The notes under the pieces are model-generated. The model was not told the origin of the DNA and made no database searches. It saw only the letters and a list, made by a program, of their open reading frames with translations. Made by a program: the position numbers and the translations under genes. Below, one piece after another: positions 1-9,427 of a DNA stretch of 64,000 nt (position 1 is its first letter; every line of letters begins with the position of its first letter). Source of the DNA: JAABQG01 sp963726365 (GTDB lineage Bacteria; Pseudomonadota; Gammaproteobacteria; Burkholderiales; Burkholderiaceae_C); assembly GCA_963726365.1 (NCBI GenBank), contig CAVSCI010000019.1, positions 62,001 to 126,000 of the forward strand, read 5' to 3'.

Positions 1-225
1 CAGTTCCAGGTCTACAGCCCGTACACCTATGACGCCACGTTCGTGCTGGTCGATGCCATGAAACGCGCCAACTCGACCGATCCGAAGGTCTACACCGCGA
101 AGCTGGCCGATAGCGCCTACAAGGGCGTGACCACGACGATCGCCTTTGAGCCCAATGGCGAACTGAAGAACCCTGCCATCACCCTGTATGTCTACAAGGA
201 CGGCAAGAAGGTTGCGCTGAACTGA
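1..225 (+). CDS. Branched-chain amino-acid ABC transporter, periplasmic binding protein (3' end only)
   Basis: The window opens inside this gene. The 74 C-terminal residues are visible, running from a QVYSPYTYDATFVLVDAM segment to the stop at 223-225. The pattern 'YAPYTYDA..ll.dAm..A.S.dp..y...l' followed by 'G.t..i.Fd..Gel.....tly.ykdGk' is typical of the LivJ/LivK family (periplasmic binding protein type 1), which captures leucine, isoleucine, valine or related compounds for an ABC importer. The ending 'DGKKVALN' is the usual end of the second lobe. The N-terminal signal peptide and the permease and ATPase genes, if adjacent, lie to the left of the window. A strong terminator follows 20 bases after the stop, so this is the last gene of its unit. 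The substrate cannot be named from this fragment. Confidence 0.8.
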   Translation, partial: QFQVYSPYTYDATFVLVDAMKRANSTDPKVYTAKLADSAYKGVTTTIAFEPNGELKNPAITLYVYKDGKKVALN

Positions 226-246
226 TCGACTGATCACTCAACGTTT

Positions 247-277
247 AACATGCCACCCGCGGGTGGCATGTTTTTTT
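247..277 (+). terminator. Rho-independent terminator after the binding-protein gene
   Basis: A 12-bp perfect stem (AACATGCCACCC at 247-258 pairing with GGGTGGCATGTT at 261-272), a two-base gap and a run of seven T (271-277). It lies 20 bases after the stop of the ABC binding-protein gene. Confidence 0.9.
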
Positions 278-384
278 CGGCCCGCTCACACCCTTCGGCC
301 GGCTCCTGACGGTGGCTGGGATGGGGGTGATCGGGCTCGCTCACGAAGCTCGCCTGGTGGCCACGCCAGGGGGAAGGAGTCGAA

Positions 385-609
385 ATGCGTTTTGTCTATA
401 TGGGCTTGATTTTTCTGGTGACAGCGATGGTCCTGCTTTTCAAAGTGCAGAACCTGACCAGTGTGACGATCTCACTGTTCAGCATGAGTCTGACACTGCC
501 GGTTTCATTGCTGATTTTTGGCGTCTATGTACTGGGCATGCTCACGGGCAGTGCCTCGTGGTCATTGCTGCGCGGCTTTCTTCGCGGCGCAAAGGGCAAG
601 GCAGCGTGA
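385..609 (+). CDS. LapA-domain (DUF1049) small inner-membrane protein
   Basis: A 74-residue protein with two hydrophobic segments (about residues 5-22 and 38-57) and the family core 'F.vQN...vtislFs....lPvsLlifgvyvlGmltG' followed by a basic cytoplasmic tail (LRGFLRGAKGKAA). This matches the lipopolysaccharide assembly protein A domain family. In E. coli LapA works with LapB in controlling LPS synthesis; here no LapB (TPR) partner follows, so the role is inferred from family only. The ATG at 385 has a strong Shine-Dalgarno (GGAAGGAG at about 370-377). The next gene, a second small membrane protein, starts 75 bases downstream on the same strand and may be co-transcribed. Confidence 0.8.
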   Translation: MRFVYMGLIFLVTAMVLLFKVQNLTSVTISLFSMSLTLPVSLLIFGVYVLGMLTGSASWSLLRGFLRGAKGKAA

Positions 610-684
610 GCCCTGCGGCACCACCGCCAGATATTTTCATCGGGTTGTTTTTTCATTGGATCGTTTAGAAGGAGTTGGTAAATC

Positions 685-1062
685 ATGAGCAATTTTTGGG
701 ATCTCATCTTGTTGATGTTGTCGACATTCGTTTTTGTCGCCTACCTTCTGGTCATGTTTCAGATTATTGGGGACCTGTTCCGCAATACCGAAATGGGGGG
801 CGGTTCAAAAGTGTTGTGGATCATCGGATTGATCTTCCTCCCCTGGGTGACGGCACTGGTCTACATCATTGCCAATGGCGCGGATATGGCCAAGCGTCAG
901 CGTCAGGCCATGGAGCGTGCCAAGTCAGACACCGACGCCTACATTCGCCAGGTGGCCGGGAAGTCCCCGGTGGAGCAGATCGCGGATGCAAAAACACTGC
1001 TCGATGCCGGCACCATCAGTGCCGAAGAGTTCGCGAAAATCAAGGCCAAGGCGCTGGGATAG
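685..1062 (+). CDS. PLDc_N/SHOCT small membrane protein
   Basis: A 125-residue protein. Residues about 5-68 form two membrane helices around the motif 'GGGSKVLWIIGLIFLPWVTALVYI', which is the PLDc_N (phospholipase D-nuclease N-terminal, membrane anchor) pattern. Residues about 95-125 (EQIADAKTLLDAGTISAEEF and on) form a SHOCT domain, a short C-terminal oligomerisation helix pair. Between them is a charged linker. The start at 685 is supported by AAGGAG at about 669-674. Function is unknown; such proteins are common membrane-anchored scaffolds. Its neighbours are the LapA-domain gene upstream and the two-component system 140 bases downstream. Confidence 0.75.
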   Translation: MSNFWDLILLMLSTFVFVAYLLVMFQIIGDLFRNTEMGGGSKVLWIIGLIFLPWVTALVYIIANGADMAKRQRQAMERAKSDTDAYIRQVAGKSPVEQIADAKTLLDAGTISAEEFAKIKAKALG

Positions 1063-1203
1063 CCAGGCAGCCGCATCTTCGGTGCCCGTTTGAGCTCTCT
1101 GGAACCGTCAACGCGTTGCTGGCGGGCCCCGGGAGTGATCCAGGCGCCACGGAATCCCGGCCGGACTCTTCAGTTCCAACCTGGCAGATCCAAGGAAGCC
1201 TCC

Positions 1204-1863
1204 GTGCGCTTGCTACTGGTTGAGGACGACGCCATGATCGGCGAAACCGTCCTCCAGGTGCTTCGGGCCGAACACTATGCGGTTGACTGGGTCCGCGACG
1301 GAAACATGGCCGAGGAAGCCCTTCGCGCCGAGTCCTACGACCTTGTCCTGCTGGACCTCGGCCTGCCCGGGCGAAGCGGGCTTGAGGTGTTGCGGGCGCT
1401 TCGAGCCCGCCGCAACGTGGTTCCGGTTCTGGTTGCCACCGCGCGGGATGCGGTCGGCGACCGGATTGCCGGCCTCGACGCCGGCGCTGATGACTATGTT
1501 GTCAAACCCTTCGACATCGATGAACTGCTGGCCCGTATTCGCGCACTGTTGCGCCGCAGCGCGGGCCGGGCAGAGCCGGCCTTTGAGCATAGAGGGGTCA
1601 GCCTCAATCCGGCCACCCGCGAAGCCACGCTGCATGGCCAGCCGGTGTCCTTGTCGGCACGTGAATGGGCCGTACTGGAGGCTCTTCTCGCACGTCCCGG
1701 CGTCGTGTTGTCCAGGACGCAGCTCGAGGAAAAGCTCTTCAGCTGGAAAGACGATATCAGCAGCAATGCGGTGGAAGTCTATATTCACGGGGTGCGCAAG
1801 AAGCTCGGAGCCAACCTGATACAGACCGTGCGCGGCCTCGGCTATCTCATCCCGAAGCAATGA
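1204..1863 (+). CDS. OmpR/QseB-family response regulator
   Basis: A 219-residue two-component response regulator. The receiver domain spans about residues 1-115, with the acidic pocket (LVEDD, D8/D9), the phospho-acceptor D51 in LVLLDLGLPG, T79 and K101 (VVKPFD). The C-terminal winged helix covers about 125-219 and ends with the family signature 'R.vRGLGYLIPK'. I chose GTG at 1204 because it gives the canonical start VRLLLVEDD and follows AAGGA by about eight bases; an upstream in-frame ATG at 1090 would add 38 residues with no family similarity. The stop overlaps the start of the histidine kinase gene (ATGA), indicating translational coupling. A direct repeat resembling the boxes bound by PmrA/QseB-type regulators sits in front of the downstream protease gene, a plausible target. 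Confidence 0.92.
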   Translation: MRLLLVEDDAMIGETVLQVLRAEHYAVDWVRDGNMAEEALRAESYDLVLLDLGLPGRSGLEVLRALRARRNVVPVLVATARDAVGDRIAGLDAGADDYVVKPFDIDELLARIRALLRRSAGRAEPAFEHRGVSLNPATREATLHGQPVSLSAREWAVLEALLARPGVVLSRTQLEEKLFSWKDDISSNAVEVYIHGVRKKLGANLIQTVRGLGYLIPKQ

Positions 1864-3264
1864 TGGAAACCGGTGTGCGCCCTCCGAAGAATATCGGTCG
1901 GTATCTACCGGCGCCCGGCAGACCCGCCTTGTACTCCTTGCGTGGCCGCTTGCTGGGCTTCGTGCTGGTGGCCATCTTGCTGGCAGCCGTGCTGCAGGGC
2001 CTTTCCGTCTATCGTGGCGCACTTCAACAGGCGGACGCCCTGATGGACCAGCAGTTGCAGCAGGTGGCGCGCTCCCTGAGCCGCGGTGTTGCTGCGCATT
2101 CACCCACCGGCTGGGAGCTCGACCCTGACGGCTTCGATCTGTTTGTACAGATATGGGGGTCGGACGGCACGCAGCTTTTTCGTTCTACTCGCTCTTTCTT
2201 GCCGCCAATGGCCGTGCTCGGGTTTTCCGATGTGCAGGCCAATGGCAACCGTTACCGGGTGTTCTCGTTGCAAGCCGGGTCGCAGACTGTCCAGATTGCG
2301 CAAGACCTGAGCGCCCGTAGCGCAAGGGCGCAGGCACTGGCCCTTCGCGCATTGTTGCCCTTTGTCTTGCTCACGCCCGTGTTGATGCTGTCCGTCTGGT
2401 GGGTGATCTCGCGATCACTGGCGCCGCTCGAACGCGCGCGCCGCGAGGTCGCTCACCGCTCGGCAGACGACTTTTCTGCTCTGGAGAGCGAGGCGCTGCC
2501 GTCTGAAGTGCGCCCGCTGGTTGACGAACTCAACTTGCTGTTTGCCAGGGTACGCAGCACGCTGGATCTGCAAAGGAATTTCGTGGCAGACGCGGCGCAT
2601 GAGTTGCGATCGCCGCTCACGGCACTGAAGTTGCAGGCGCAGTCGCTGCGTCGCGATGGAAACGACTGCCGCTGCGCATGATGCTGGCCTGGTCCGTCTC
2701 AACCTGGGCATAGACCGGGCCATTCATCTGGTTGAGCAGCTTCTTCTTCTGACGCGGGAGGAAGTTCTCGGCGCCACTCCGCCGAACGGGAGCAAGCTCG
2801 TCAGCCTGCAGGACGTCGTCAAGCTGGCCGTCGCTGATGTATTGCCTCTGGCTGTGAACAAGCAGATTGATCTGGGCGTGGTGGCCGGTGACACGGCGCC
2901 GCCAGCGGGTGAGGTGGGTTTCGTCAGGGGTCAAGAGGAGGCCTTGCACATATTGCTCCGCAACTTGCTGGACAACGCCGTGAAATACACGCCCGCGTCG
3001 GGTCAGGTCGATGTCTCTTTGGGCCTGCACAACGGGCAGGTGACGCTGAGCGTTGAAGACAGTGGTCCGGGCATCGACCTGAATGACCGTGCTCGGGTTT
3101 TTGACCGCTTCTTTCGCGGGACCGGTGCGCAGGCCGAAGGCGGCAGCGGCCTGGGACTGGCCATTGTGAAAGTCATTGCTGATCGGCATGGCGCAGACCT
3201 TGCGCTGGGGGAGTCCGCCCGACTGGGAGGTCTGAAGGTGGAAGTTCGCTTTCCGTCGGCCTGA
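1860..3264 (+). CDS. Sensor histidine kinase, partner of the preceding regulator; reading frame broken near 2660-2690
   Basis: The first part (ATG 1860, overlapping the regulator stop) encodes a short cytoplasmic N-terminus, a membrane helix (LLGFVLVAILLAAVLQG), a periplasmic region of about 115 residues, a second helix (LLPFVLLTPVLMLSVWWVI), a HAMP-like linker and the dimerisation/phospho-acceptor box AAHELRSPLTALK. This frame ends at a stop at 2679-2681. The next frame (+1) carries the rest: 'LNLGIDRAIHLVEQLL', the N box NLLDNAVKYT, G1 DSGPGID and G2 GSGLGLAIV, ending at 3264. Both halves are well conserved in pattern, with the QseC/TctE layout. Joining them needs the loss of one base between about 2655 and 2690. 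It may be a sequencing error or a recent mutation; if real, the kinase is split between H box and ATPase domain. Confidence 0.85.
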
Positions 3265-3269
3265 CGCCG

Positions 3270-3286
3270 TTTAAGTTTCGTCTAAG
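3270..3286 (+). promoter_or_regulatory. Direct-repeat box resembling a PmrA/QseB-type regulator site, upstream of degQ
   Basis: TTTAAG (3270-3275), a five-base spacer, then TCTAAG (3281-3286). The half-site and the 11-base repeat period match the YTTAAK-N5-YTTAAK direct repeats known for PmrA and close OmpR-family regulators. It lies 64 bases before the degQ start and just after the stop of the two-component kinase. A CATAGT at about 3298-3303 could be the -10 element. Family assignment of the box is inference. Confidence 0.5.
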
Positions 3287-3349
3287 CTGGGCTCCACATA
3301 GTTTCGGTCGTGGGCACCCCTGTGTGCCTCCCACCGAAGGAGTTGAACC

Positions 3350-4873
3350 ATGAACTACGCCCCCTTGAAGAAAACCCGCCTGATCGTCGCGCTACTGGCT
3401 GCCGGCGCCCTGGGTGGCGCCGGCATCGGCGCGTTCAATGCGATGCATTCCCCGGCGACAGCCGCTGCGCCGCCCGTCGCAGTCGGCAGCACACCTGTCG
3501 CGGCAATGCCCATGGCGCTGCCCGACTTCTCGCAGATCACCGAGCGTTTTGGCCCGGCGGTGGTCAATATCAGTGTGACGGGCACGCGAAGCGAAGCGCC
3601 GATGGCGCAGGGTGATCGGGACGAGGGCGGGGAACGCGATAACGATCCCTCAGGCAACGATGCCTTCTCCGAATTTTTCCGACGCTTCCAGCAGGGTCAA
3701 GGTCAGCGACCGGGTTCAGGTCGAGGCGGCGCGCAGCCGGAAGTGCCCGCGCGTGGACAGGGCTCGGGCTTTATCGTCAGCAGCGAGGGCATCATCCTGA
3801 CCAACGCGCACGTGGTCCGCGATGCCATTGAAGTGACTGTCAAGCTGACCGACCGTCGCGAATTCCGCGCAAAAGTGCTGGGCGCGGACCCCAAAACCGA
3901 TGTCGCCGTTCTCAAGATTGAGGCGAAGAATCTGCCCGTCGTGACGATGGGGAAAGTCAGCAATCTGCGGGTCGGTGAATGGGTGCTGGCCATCGGCTCG
4001 CCTTTTGGTTTTGAAAACACCGTGACCGCGGGTGTCGTCAGCGCCAAAGGTCGTTCGCTGCCCGACGACAGTGCGGTTGCGTTCATTCAAACTGATGTTG
4101 CCGTGAATCCCGGCAATTCTGGAGGTCCGCTTTTCAACACCCGTGGCGAAGTAATTGGCATCAACTCGCAGATCTACAGTCGCAGCGGCGGGTATCAAGG
4201 GCTGTCCTTTGCCATCCCGATTGATCTGGCGGAAAAGATAAAGAACCAGATCGTCGCTACCGGGAAGGTCGAGCATGCCCGCCTGGGCGTCTCCGTGCAG
4301 GAGGTCAACCAGGCTTTTGCCGATTCGTTCAAGCTCGACAAACCCGAAGGCGCCTTGGTCTCTTCAGTAGAGGGCGGCACCCCGGCGGACCGGGCAGGAC
4401 TTCAGCCGGGCGATGTGATCCGAAAGCTCAATGGCCAGCCCGTCGTTTCCTCGGGGGACCTGCCCGCCATGATCGGTCTGGCCACGCCTGGCGACACCGT
4501 CAAGATCGAAATCTGGCGACAGGGCGCAGCCAGAGAACTTACCGTGCAATTGGCCAACGCCAGTGACAAATCGGCCCAGGCGGCCAGCAAGAAGGAGACA
4601 CCCGCAAAAGGCAAGCTGGGTCTGGCGCTGCGTCCGCTGCAGCCCGAAGAAAAGCAGGGGGCAGGCGTCAACAGCGGCATGGTGGTGCAGCAAGCCAGCG
4701 GCCCTTCCGCAATGGCCGGCGTGCAGACTGGCGATGTACTGATCTCGGTGAACGGAATTCCCGCCACCGATATTGATCAGGTCAGGGCGGCAGTGGCCAA
4801 ATCGGACAAGTCCGTCGCCTTGCTGATTCAGCGCGGCCGTAACAAGCTATTTGTGCCAGTCAATATTGGCTGA
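3350..4873 (+). CDS. degQ: DegP/DegQ (HtrA, Do-family) periplasmic serine protease
   Basis: A 507-residue HtrA protease/chaperone that degrades or holds misfolded envelope proteins. It has an N-terminal export segment (basic start, LIVALLAAGALGGAGIGAF), then a trypsin-like domain with a complete catalytic triad: H154 in TNAHVV, D184 in KTDVAVLKI and S257 in GNSGGP. Two PDZ domains follow (about 300-395, with the carboxylate-binding GVSVQEV region, and about 415-505). A glycine/glutamine/arginine-rich insert (about 85-135) precedes the protease domain, as in MucD/DegQ relatives. The start follows CGAAGGAG by about seven bases. It lies immediately downstream of a two-component system and a regulator-like box, so envelope-stress control by that system is plausible. 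Confidence 0.95.
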   Translation: MNYAPLKKTRLIVALLAAGALGGAGIGAFNAMHSPATAAAPPVAVGSTPVAAMPMALPDFSQITERFGPAVVNISVTGTRSEAPMAQGDRDEGGERDNDPSGNDAFSEFFRRFQQGQGQRPGSGRGGAQPEVPARGQGSGFIVSSEGIILTNAHVVRDAIEVTVKLTDRREFRAKVLGADPKTDVAVLKIEAKNLPVVTMGKVSNLRVGEWVLAIGSPFGFENTVTAGVVSAKGRSLPDDSAVAFIQTDVAVNPGNSGGPLFNTRGEVIGINSQIYSRSGGYQGLSFAIPIDLAEKIKNQIVATGKVEHARLGVSVQEVNQAFADSFKLDKPEGALVSSVEGGTPADRAGLQPGDVIRKLNGQPVVSSGDLPAMIGLATPGDTVKIEIWRQGAARELTVQLANASDKSAQAASKKETPAKGKLGLALRPLQPEEKQGAGVNSGMVVQQASGPSAMAGVQTGDVLISVNGIPATDIDQVRAAVAKSDKSVALLIQRGRNKLFVPVNIG

Positions 4874-5020
4874 TTCACGCCTGCCTGGCTCGTGAAGGGC
4901 CGCGCCGGATGGATTCTTTCATCCGGCTGCACAGGCCGTTCGCGTGGCAGCGAGCCACCTGTCAAGGGTGGGGACTCGGTCGCATCGCCCGTCCGTGCCC
5001 CTGTAGTAGACTCCGACCGC

Positions 5021-6241
5021 ATGCGCGAGCCGCCCTCACATGTCGCCGAAGTCGCCAGGATTGCACTGCTCAGTCTCACGCTGGTCCTGGCGGGTTGCGG
5101 GTCACTTCCCAGAAATGCGGTTCCGCCTGAGTTGATAACCCAGGCCGTCGTCCCCCGGATGCCCGACATTCGAGCGATCGCCGGACGACCCAGCGCGGCG
5201 ATGGAGCGCGACCTGATGCAGTCCTTTGCGCAGGAGCGCAGCGCGGACTTCCCGCTTGCAGCGGATGGATCGGTGCACTATGCCCACCTGGCCCTGTCGG
5301 GCGGGGGGGCCAGCGGCGCGTTCGGCGCTGGCTTCCTGAACGGCTGGAGCAGCACCGGGGATCGGCCCGTCTTCAAGATCGTAACGGGTGTTTCAACCGG
5401 CGCCCTGATGGCGCCATTCGCTTTTCTCGGACCGGAGTACGACAACGCATTGCGCGAGTTCTACACCACCACGCGCACGCTCGACATCTTTGTACTGGGC
5501 TCCATCCTCAGGCGCCTGCTGTTCGGAGAAGCCCTCGCAGATACCAGGCCGCTGATGGCGCTGATCGAGCGTCATGTTGACGCCGAATTCATGCGCAGGA
5601 TCGCCCAGGCGCACGAACACGGCCGTCGGCTGTACATCGGAACGGCAGACTTGGACTCGCGCAGTTTCGTCGTATGGAACATGGGTCTGATCGCGATCAG
5701 CGGCCGCGCGGAAGCGCTTGAATTGTTTCGCAAGGTCATGCTCGCCTCAGCCTCCATTCCGGTGGCGTTTCCACCGGTATTCTTCGACGTCGAAGTCGAT
5801 GGGAAACGCTACGACGAGATGCATGTCGATGGGGGAGTGGGGGCCAGGGTGTTCTTGCACGGCGGTGTGTTCAGTTCGACCATTGTTCGGGAACGCGGCG
5901 GGCGGGGCAAAGGACGGGAAGACATCTTTGTGATCCACAATGGACAGCTGATTCCGGTCCCTGAACCTGTTCGAAGATCGCTGCCGGCCATTGCGATGCG
6001 GGTGATTGATGCCTCGGGACGGGCGGCCGTGAACGGTGACTTGTTTCGTATCTATGGCGCTGCAATGCAGCAGCAGGCGAGCTTTCGATGGGTCACCATC
6101 CCCGACGATGTCAGCATGGACGGTGACGAGGTGTTCGACCCTGTCAAGATGAGCAAGCTTTATGACATTGGTTACCGCATGGCCGTTAGGGGCGACGCCT
6201 GGGCCAATGTACCGCCCGGGTTGCAGGGCGTGGCGCAGTGA
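5021..6241 (+). CDS. Patatin-like phospholipase, lipoprotein
   Basis: A 406-residue patatin-family lipid acyl hydrolase. The ATG at 5021 gives a classical lipoprotein signal (LLSLTLVLAGC, lipidated C26); the longer in-frame start at 4892 would place this hydrophobic segment internally and is rejected. The oxyanion loop SGGGASGAFGAG, the nucleophile elbow GVSTG and the DGG motif (HVDGGVGARVF) give the Ser-Asp dyad of bacterial patatins. It is therefore expected to be an envelope-anchored esterase or phospholipase of unknown substrate. It follows degQ by 147 bases and precedes the outer-membrane phospholipase A gene by 437 bases, so two lipid-hydrolysing envelope proteins sit together. Confidence 0.9.
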   Translation: MREPPSHVAEVARIALLSLTLVLAGCGSLPRNAVPPELITQAVVPRMPDIRAIAGRPSAAMERDLMQSFAQERSADFPLAADGSVHYAHLALSGGGASGAFGAGFLNGWSSTGDRPVFKIVTGVSTGALMAPFAFLGPEYDNALREFYTTTRTLDIFVLGSILRRLLFGEALADTRPLMALIERHVDAEFMRRIAQAHEHGRRLYIGTADLDSRSFVVWNMGLIAISGRAEALELFRKVMLASASIPVAFPPVFFDVEVDGKRYDEMHVDGGVGARVFLHGGVFSSTIVRERGGRGKGREDIFVIHNGQLIPVPEPVRRSLPAIAMRVIDASGRAAVNGDLFRIYGAAMQQQASFRWVTIPDDVSMDGDEVFDPVKMSKLYDIGYRMAVRGDAWANVPPGLQGVAQ

Positions 6242-6678
6242 GGGCGACACATGCCCCGGCATGACCAAGCGGGGGCGCGCAGCGGTTTCGCGTAGAAAGA
6301 ATTCCCGGCGTGGCTTGCACCGGATCGGTTCTTTTTCGTTCCAGCGTTGACTTCAGTGCGTTGCCATTTCGGCACAGCCGAGACGCGGAATCCACGGCTC
6401 CCGCGGCTTGAACCCGTGCACGGTCGCAGTGCTGCCTGCGCCATACCGAGCCTGCTGGCGCGCCGGGGAACGGGCCTATCATCCGCGTTCAGCGTGGCGC
6501 GCTGCAATCACACCGGCACCGCCTCGATGTTTCGCACTTCGGCGAACTGAATGGCTTTTCAAAGTTACGATTGGCCTTCTTCTGGTGTTGCGCGATAAGG
6601 GCTTTTGCCCAGCATTGAAATCGCGAGGCTTCCTTGATGACAATGTGGTGTCCGACTCCCCCTTGGTAAAGCAAGAAC
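6242..6678. other. Intergenic region, 437 bases, no gene recognised
   Basis: Short open frames occur on both strands, but none has a family-like sequence or a ribosome-binding site followed by plausible protein. The last 40 bases contain the leader of the phospholipase A gene. I see no strong promoter consensus, terminator or repeat. Confidence 0.5.
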
Positions 6679-7776
6679 ATGAAAACTGAAACGCATCAAA
6701 CCGCAGTTCGCCTGCTGTGGACCCCCCTTTTTGTTGTCGTCGGCGGAGTCGGCAGCGTAGGAACGGCGTTGGCCCAATCGTCAGCGCCGGCCTTTGCGCA
6801 GTGTCGCAGCATTGTGGCGAATATGGAGCGACTCGCCTGCTACGACGAACTCAATGCACGTCCCGGTGATGCCGCCAAGGATTCCACGCCTGCGGCGCCC
6901 GCCGCTGTCCCTGCTCCTGCTGATCTGGAGGGCGGGCGCACGGATAGCGCTAGGGCGACACCGGGCGTCAAGAAGTTGTCGATGTTCGACAGCGCCTGGG
7001 GATTTGACCCGGCTTCAGAAAAATACTCGCTCAGCTTGTACCGGTCCAACTATCTGCTGTTCGGCCGCTACACGAATGACGTCAACAAGGCGCCTTACGC
7101 GCCGCTTTTCGCCGCCGCCGGCAAATCGGCTGAAAACATCGACAGCACCGAGTCCGAATTCCAGTTGAGCTTCAAGGGGCGATTCTGGGCGTCTGACGAC
7201 CGGCGTTTTGGGCTCTGGGGCGCGTACACGCAACAGAGCCAATGGCAGGTGTACAACGGGGACCTGTCACGTCCGTTCCGCGAAACCAACTACATGCCTG
7301 AAGTGTTCATGAGCTACGGTCCGGACGCGGATCTTGGCAGTGGTTTCCGATGGAAGCTCCTGAACGCCGGGTTCAACCATCAGTCGAACGGCCGCACCGA
7401 CATTCTTTCCCGAAGCTGGAACCGTCTGTTCGCCGAGTTCGGTGTCGAACGCGAAAACCTCGCGTTGTCCACGACGCTGTGGTACCGGCTCAAAGAAAGC
7501 AATGGCACCGATGACAACCCGGACATCACCGACTACTATGGCTACCTCAAGGTCGCGGCCCTTTATCGCTGGCGCGGAAACAGCTTTGCGGCCGAGGCTC
7601 GCGGCAACCTTTCGACAGGGAAGGGTGCTGTCCAGGTCGGCTGGTTCACGCCGCGTCTGCTCGGCCCGATCCGCGGCTATGTGCAGGTCTTCTCGGGATA
7701 TGGTGAGACCATGATCGACTACAACTGGAAACAGACGACCGTGGGCATTGGAATCGCCGTGAGCGACGGGCTCTAG
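6679..7776 (+). CDS. pldA: Outer-membrane phospholipase A (OMPLA)
   Basis: A 365-residue protein: signal peptide (about 1-33), a proline/alanine-rich linker, then a 12-strand-type beta barrel with alternating aromatic strands. The active site is visible: H234, S236 and N248 in NHQSNG...SRSWN, with exactly the spacing (2 and 12) of His142/Ser144/Asn156 in E. coli PldA. It hydrolyses phospholipids that reach the outer leaflet and so keeps outer-membrane asymmetry. An N-terminal cysteine pair region (QCRSIVANMERLACYDEL) resembles the extra N-terminal segment found in several betaproteobacterial PldA proteins. The ATG at 6679 follows AAGCAAGA. It is probably monocistronic: the next gene is convergent. 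Confidence 0.93.
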   Translation: MKTETHQTAVRLLWTPLFVVVGGVGSVGTALAQSSAPAFAQCRSIVANMERLACYDELNARPGDAAKDSTPAAPAAVPAPADLEGGRTDSARATPGVKKLSMFDSAWGFDPASEKYSLSLYRSNYLLFGRYTNDVNKAPYAPLFAAAGKSAENIDSTESEFQLSFKGRFWASDDRRFGLWGAYTQQSQWQVYNGDLSRPFRETNYMPEVFMSYGPDADLGSGFRWKLLNAGFNHQSNGRTDILSRSWNRLFAEFGVERENLALSTTLWYRLKESNGTDDNPDITDYYGYLKVAALYRWRGNSFAAEARGNLSTGKGAVQVGWFTPRLLGPIRGYVQVFSGYGETMIDYNWKQTTVGIGIAVSDGL

Positions 7777-7853
7777 TCAGTCGACACTGCCGTCTGCCCG
7801 CTGCTGATTGTTCTCGTTCCGCGGATCGGAGGGATGCAGCAGGGCATCCGCGA

Positions 7854-9297
7854 CTAGGGCGCCTTCATGGCCGCAATGCCCTGCGGCTTGGGCGCAATGG
7901 AACTGGCGATGTCGACCCAGCCACCGCCCATGGCCTGGTAGACATTGACTAGCTGGGCATAGCGGCTGGCCTGCAGACCCACCGAGGCGATCTCGGCGGC
8001 GAAAAGTTCGTTTTCAGCGACCAGAACTTCAAGGTACCCCGTGATCGCCCTTGTCGAAGCGCAGCTTTGCCAGGCGAGCAAACTCGCGCAGCGACTCCAC
8101 GCGCTCGCGCTGCACGTTGAACTCTCCGAGCTTTTTCTGCGAACCGGTCAAGGCGTCGTTGGTCTCGCGAAACGCATTCAGCACGGTCTGCTGATAGAAC
8201 GCCAGCGCCTGTCGCTCCGCCGCCTCGGCCGAGGCCACCTGGCCTTCAATGCCACCAAAGGTAAAGATCGGGCCGACCAGGCTGGCGCCCACCAGGCCTG
8301 CTGCCGCGGGGCCGGTGAGCAGGTTGCTGAATACGGAACTCGTGCTCGCCAGCGCCGCGTTGAGCGAAAGGTCAGGGTAGTACAGCGCGCGCGTGGCGCC
8401 AATGTTCGCATTCGCGGCCACCAGGTTCTGTTCGGCCTGCAGGATGTCGGGCCGGCGTTGCAGCAGCGTGGCGGGCAGATCGGCTGGAATCAACGGAGCA
8501 ACCAGCTGGTCGATGCTCTTGCCGCGTGGTATCGGCCCGGGGTTGCGACCGAGCAGGATCGAGATCAGGTTTTCCTGTGCCGCGATGGCCTGCTCAAAGG
8601 CCGGGATCGCAGCCAGCGCCTGCTGAACCTGTGACCGGACCTGCATCACCTCCGTCTTCGCGACGATCCCGGCCTTGAATCGCAAATCGAACACGCGCAA
8701 CGTGCGGCTCAGGTTGCGTTCGGTAGCCTGCGCGATTTCCAGCTGACGGTCGAGGGCCCGCAGGGCAATGTAGCTGCTGGCCACCCCGGCTACCAAGGAC
8801 AACACCACGCCACGTTGTCCTTGTTCGCTGGCATAAACCTGGGCCTGCGCGGCCTCACTCAGCCGGCGTACACGGCCGAACAGGTCAAGCTGCCACGACG
8901 CGCCCATCGACACCTGGTACAGCGAGAAGTACGGGTTGGCGCCGGGCGGCAGCGGCGGCACGCCGACAGCGCTGGCGCGCGCGCGGCTGGCGTCGGCACC
9001 GTAGCCAATCTGCGGATAGAGCTGGGAGCCTGTGGCCGTGAGGGCGCCGATGAACTGGTCGACACGCGCCGCTGCGATCCGCAGGTCGCGGTTGTCGCGC
9101 AAGGCTGTCTCCACCAGCCCGTTCAGGACCGGGTCGCCAAATTGTTCCCACCACTTGATGTTGGCAACTTCGGCCGCCTTTGGATAGTCGATGCGCCAGG
9201 CCGCCGGCGACTCCACTTCCGGACGCAAGTAGTTCGGCCCTACCATGCAGCCCGCAAGGCCAGCCGCCAGCAGCGTTGCAAAAATTCTGATTCTCAT
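7854..9297 (-). CDS. RND efflux outer-membrane factor (NodT/OprM family lipoprotein); frame broken near 8044
   Basis: The outer-membrane channel of a tripartite RND pump. ATG at 9297 (SD AAGGA about seven bases upstream) gives a lipoprotein signal, LLAAGLAGC, followed by the family opening 'MVGPNYLRPEV..PAAWR'. Two TolC-type repeats follow, with TELL-like helices (LDLFGRVRRLSEAAQAQV, RRPDILQAEQNLVAANANIG). The main frame ends after 'LRFDKGD' at 8029, but the next frame continues without a gap as 'ITGYLEVLVAENELFAAEI...YQAMGGGW' to a stop at 7854-7856, the usual C-terminus. One surplus base near 8044-8050 explains the break. The gene lies last in the operon that starts with the adaptor at 17838, separated from the adaptor and pump genes by a six-gene antiporter module. 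Confidence 0.88.
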
Positions 9298-9427
9298 CTT
9301 GATTTCCTTTTTGCGACGCATCGCAATGGCAAGTCCCAGACGCTGCGGTAACGCTGCGCGAGGCACGTGACCCTGATGTCAATTCTATGGACTCTCATCA
9401 TCGACAGTTGCGGTGACTGCGCCCTTT

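Noticed and set aside
2655..2690. Programmed frameshifting in the histidine kinase
   Set aside because: No slippery heptamer or stimulatory structure is evident, and the same kind of break recurs in unrelated genes.
4892..5020. Longer N-terminus for the patatin lipoprotein
   Set aside because: It would put the lipoprotein signal in the interior of the protein.
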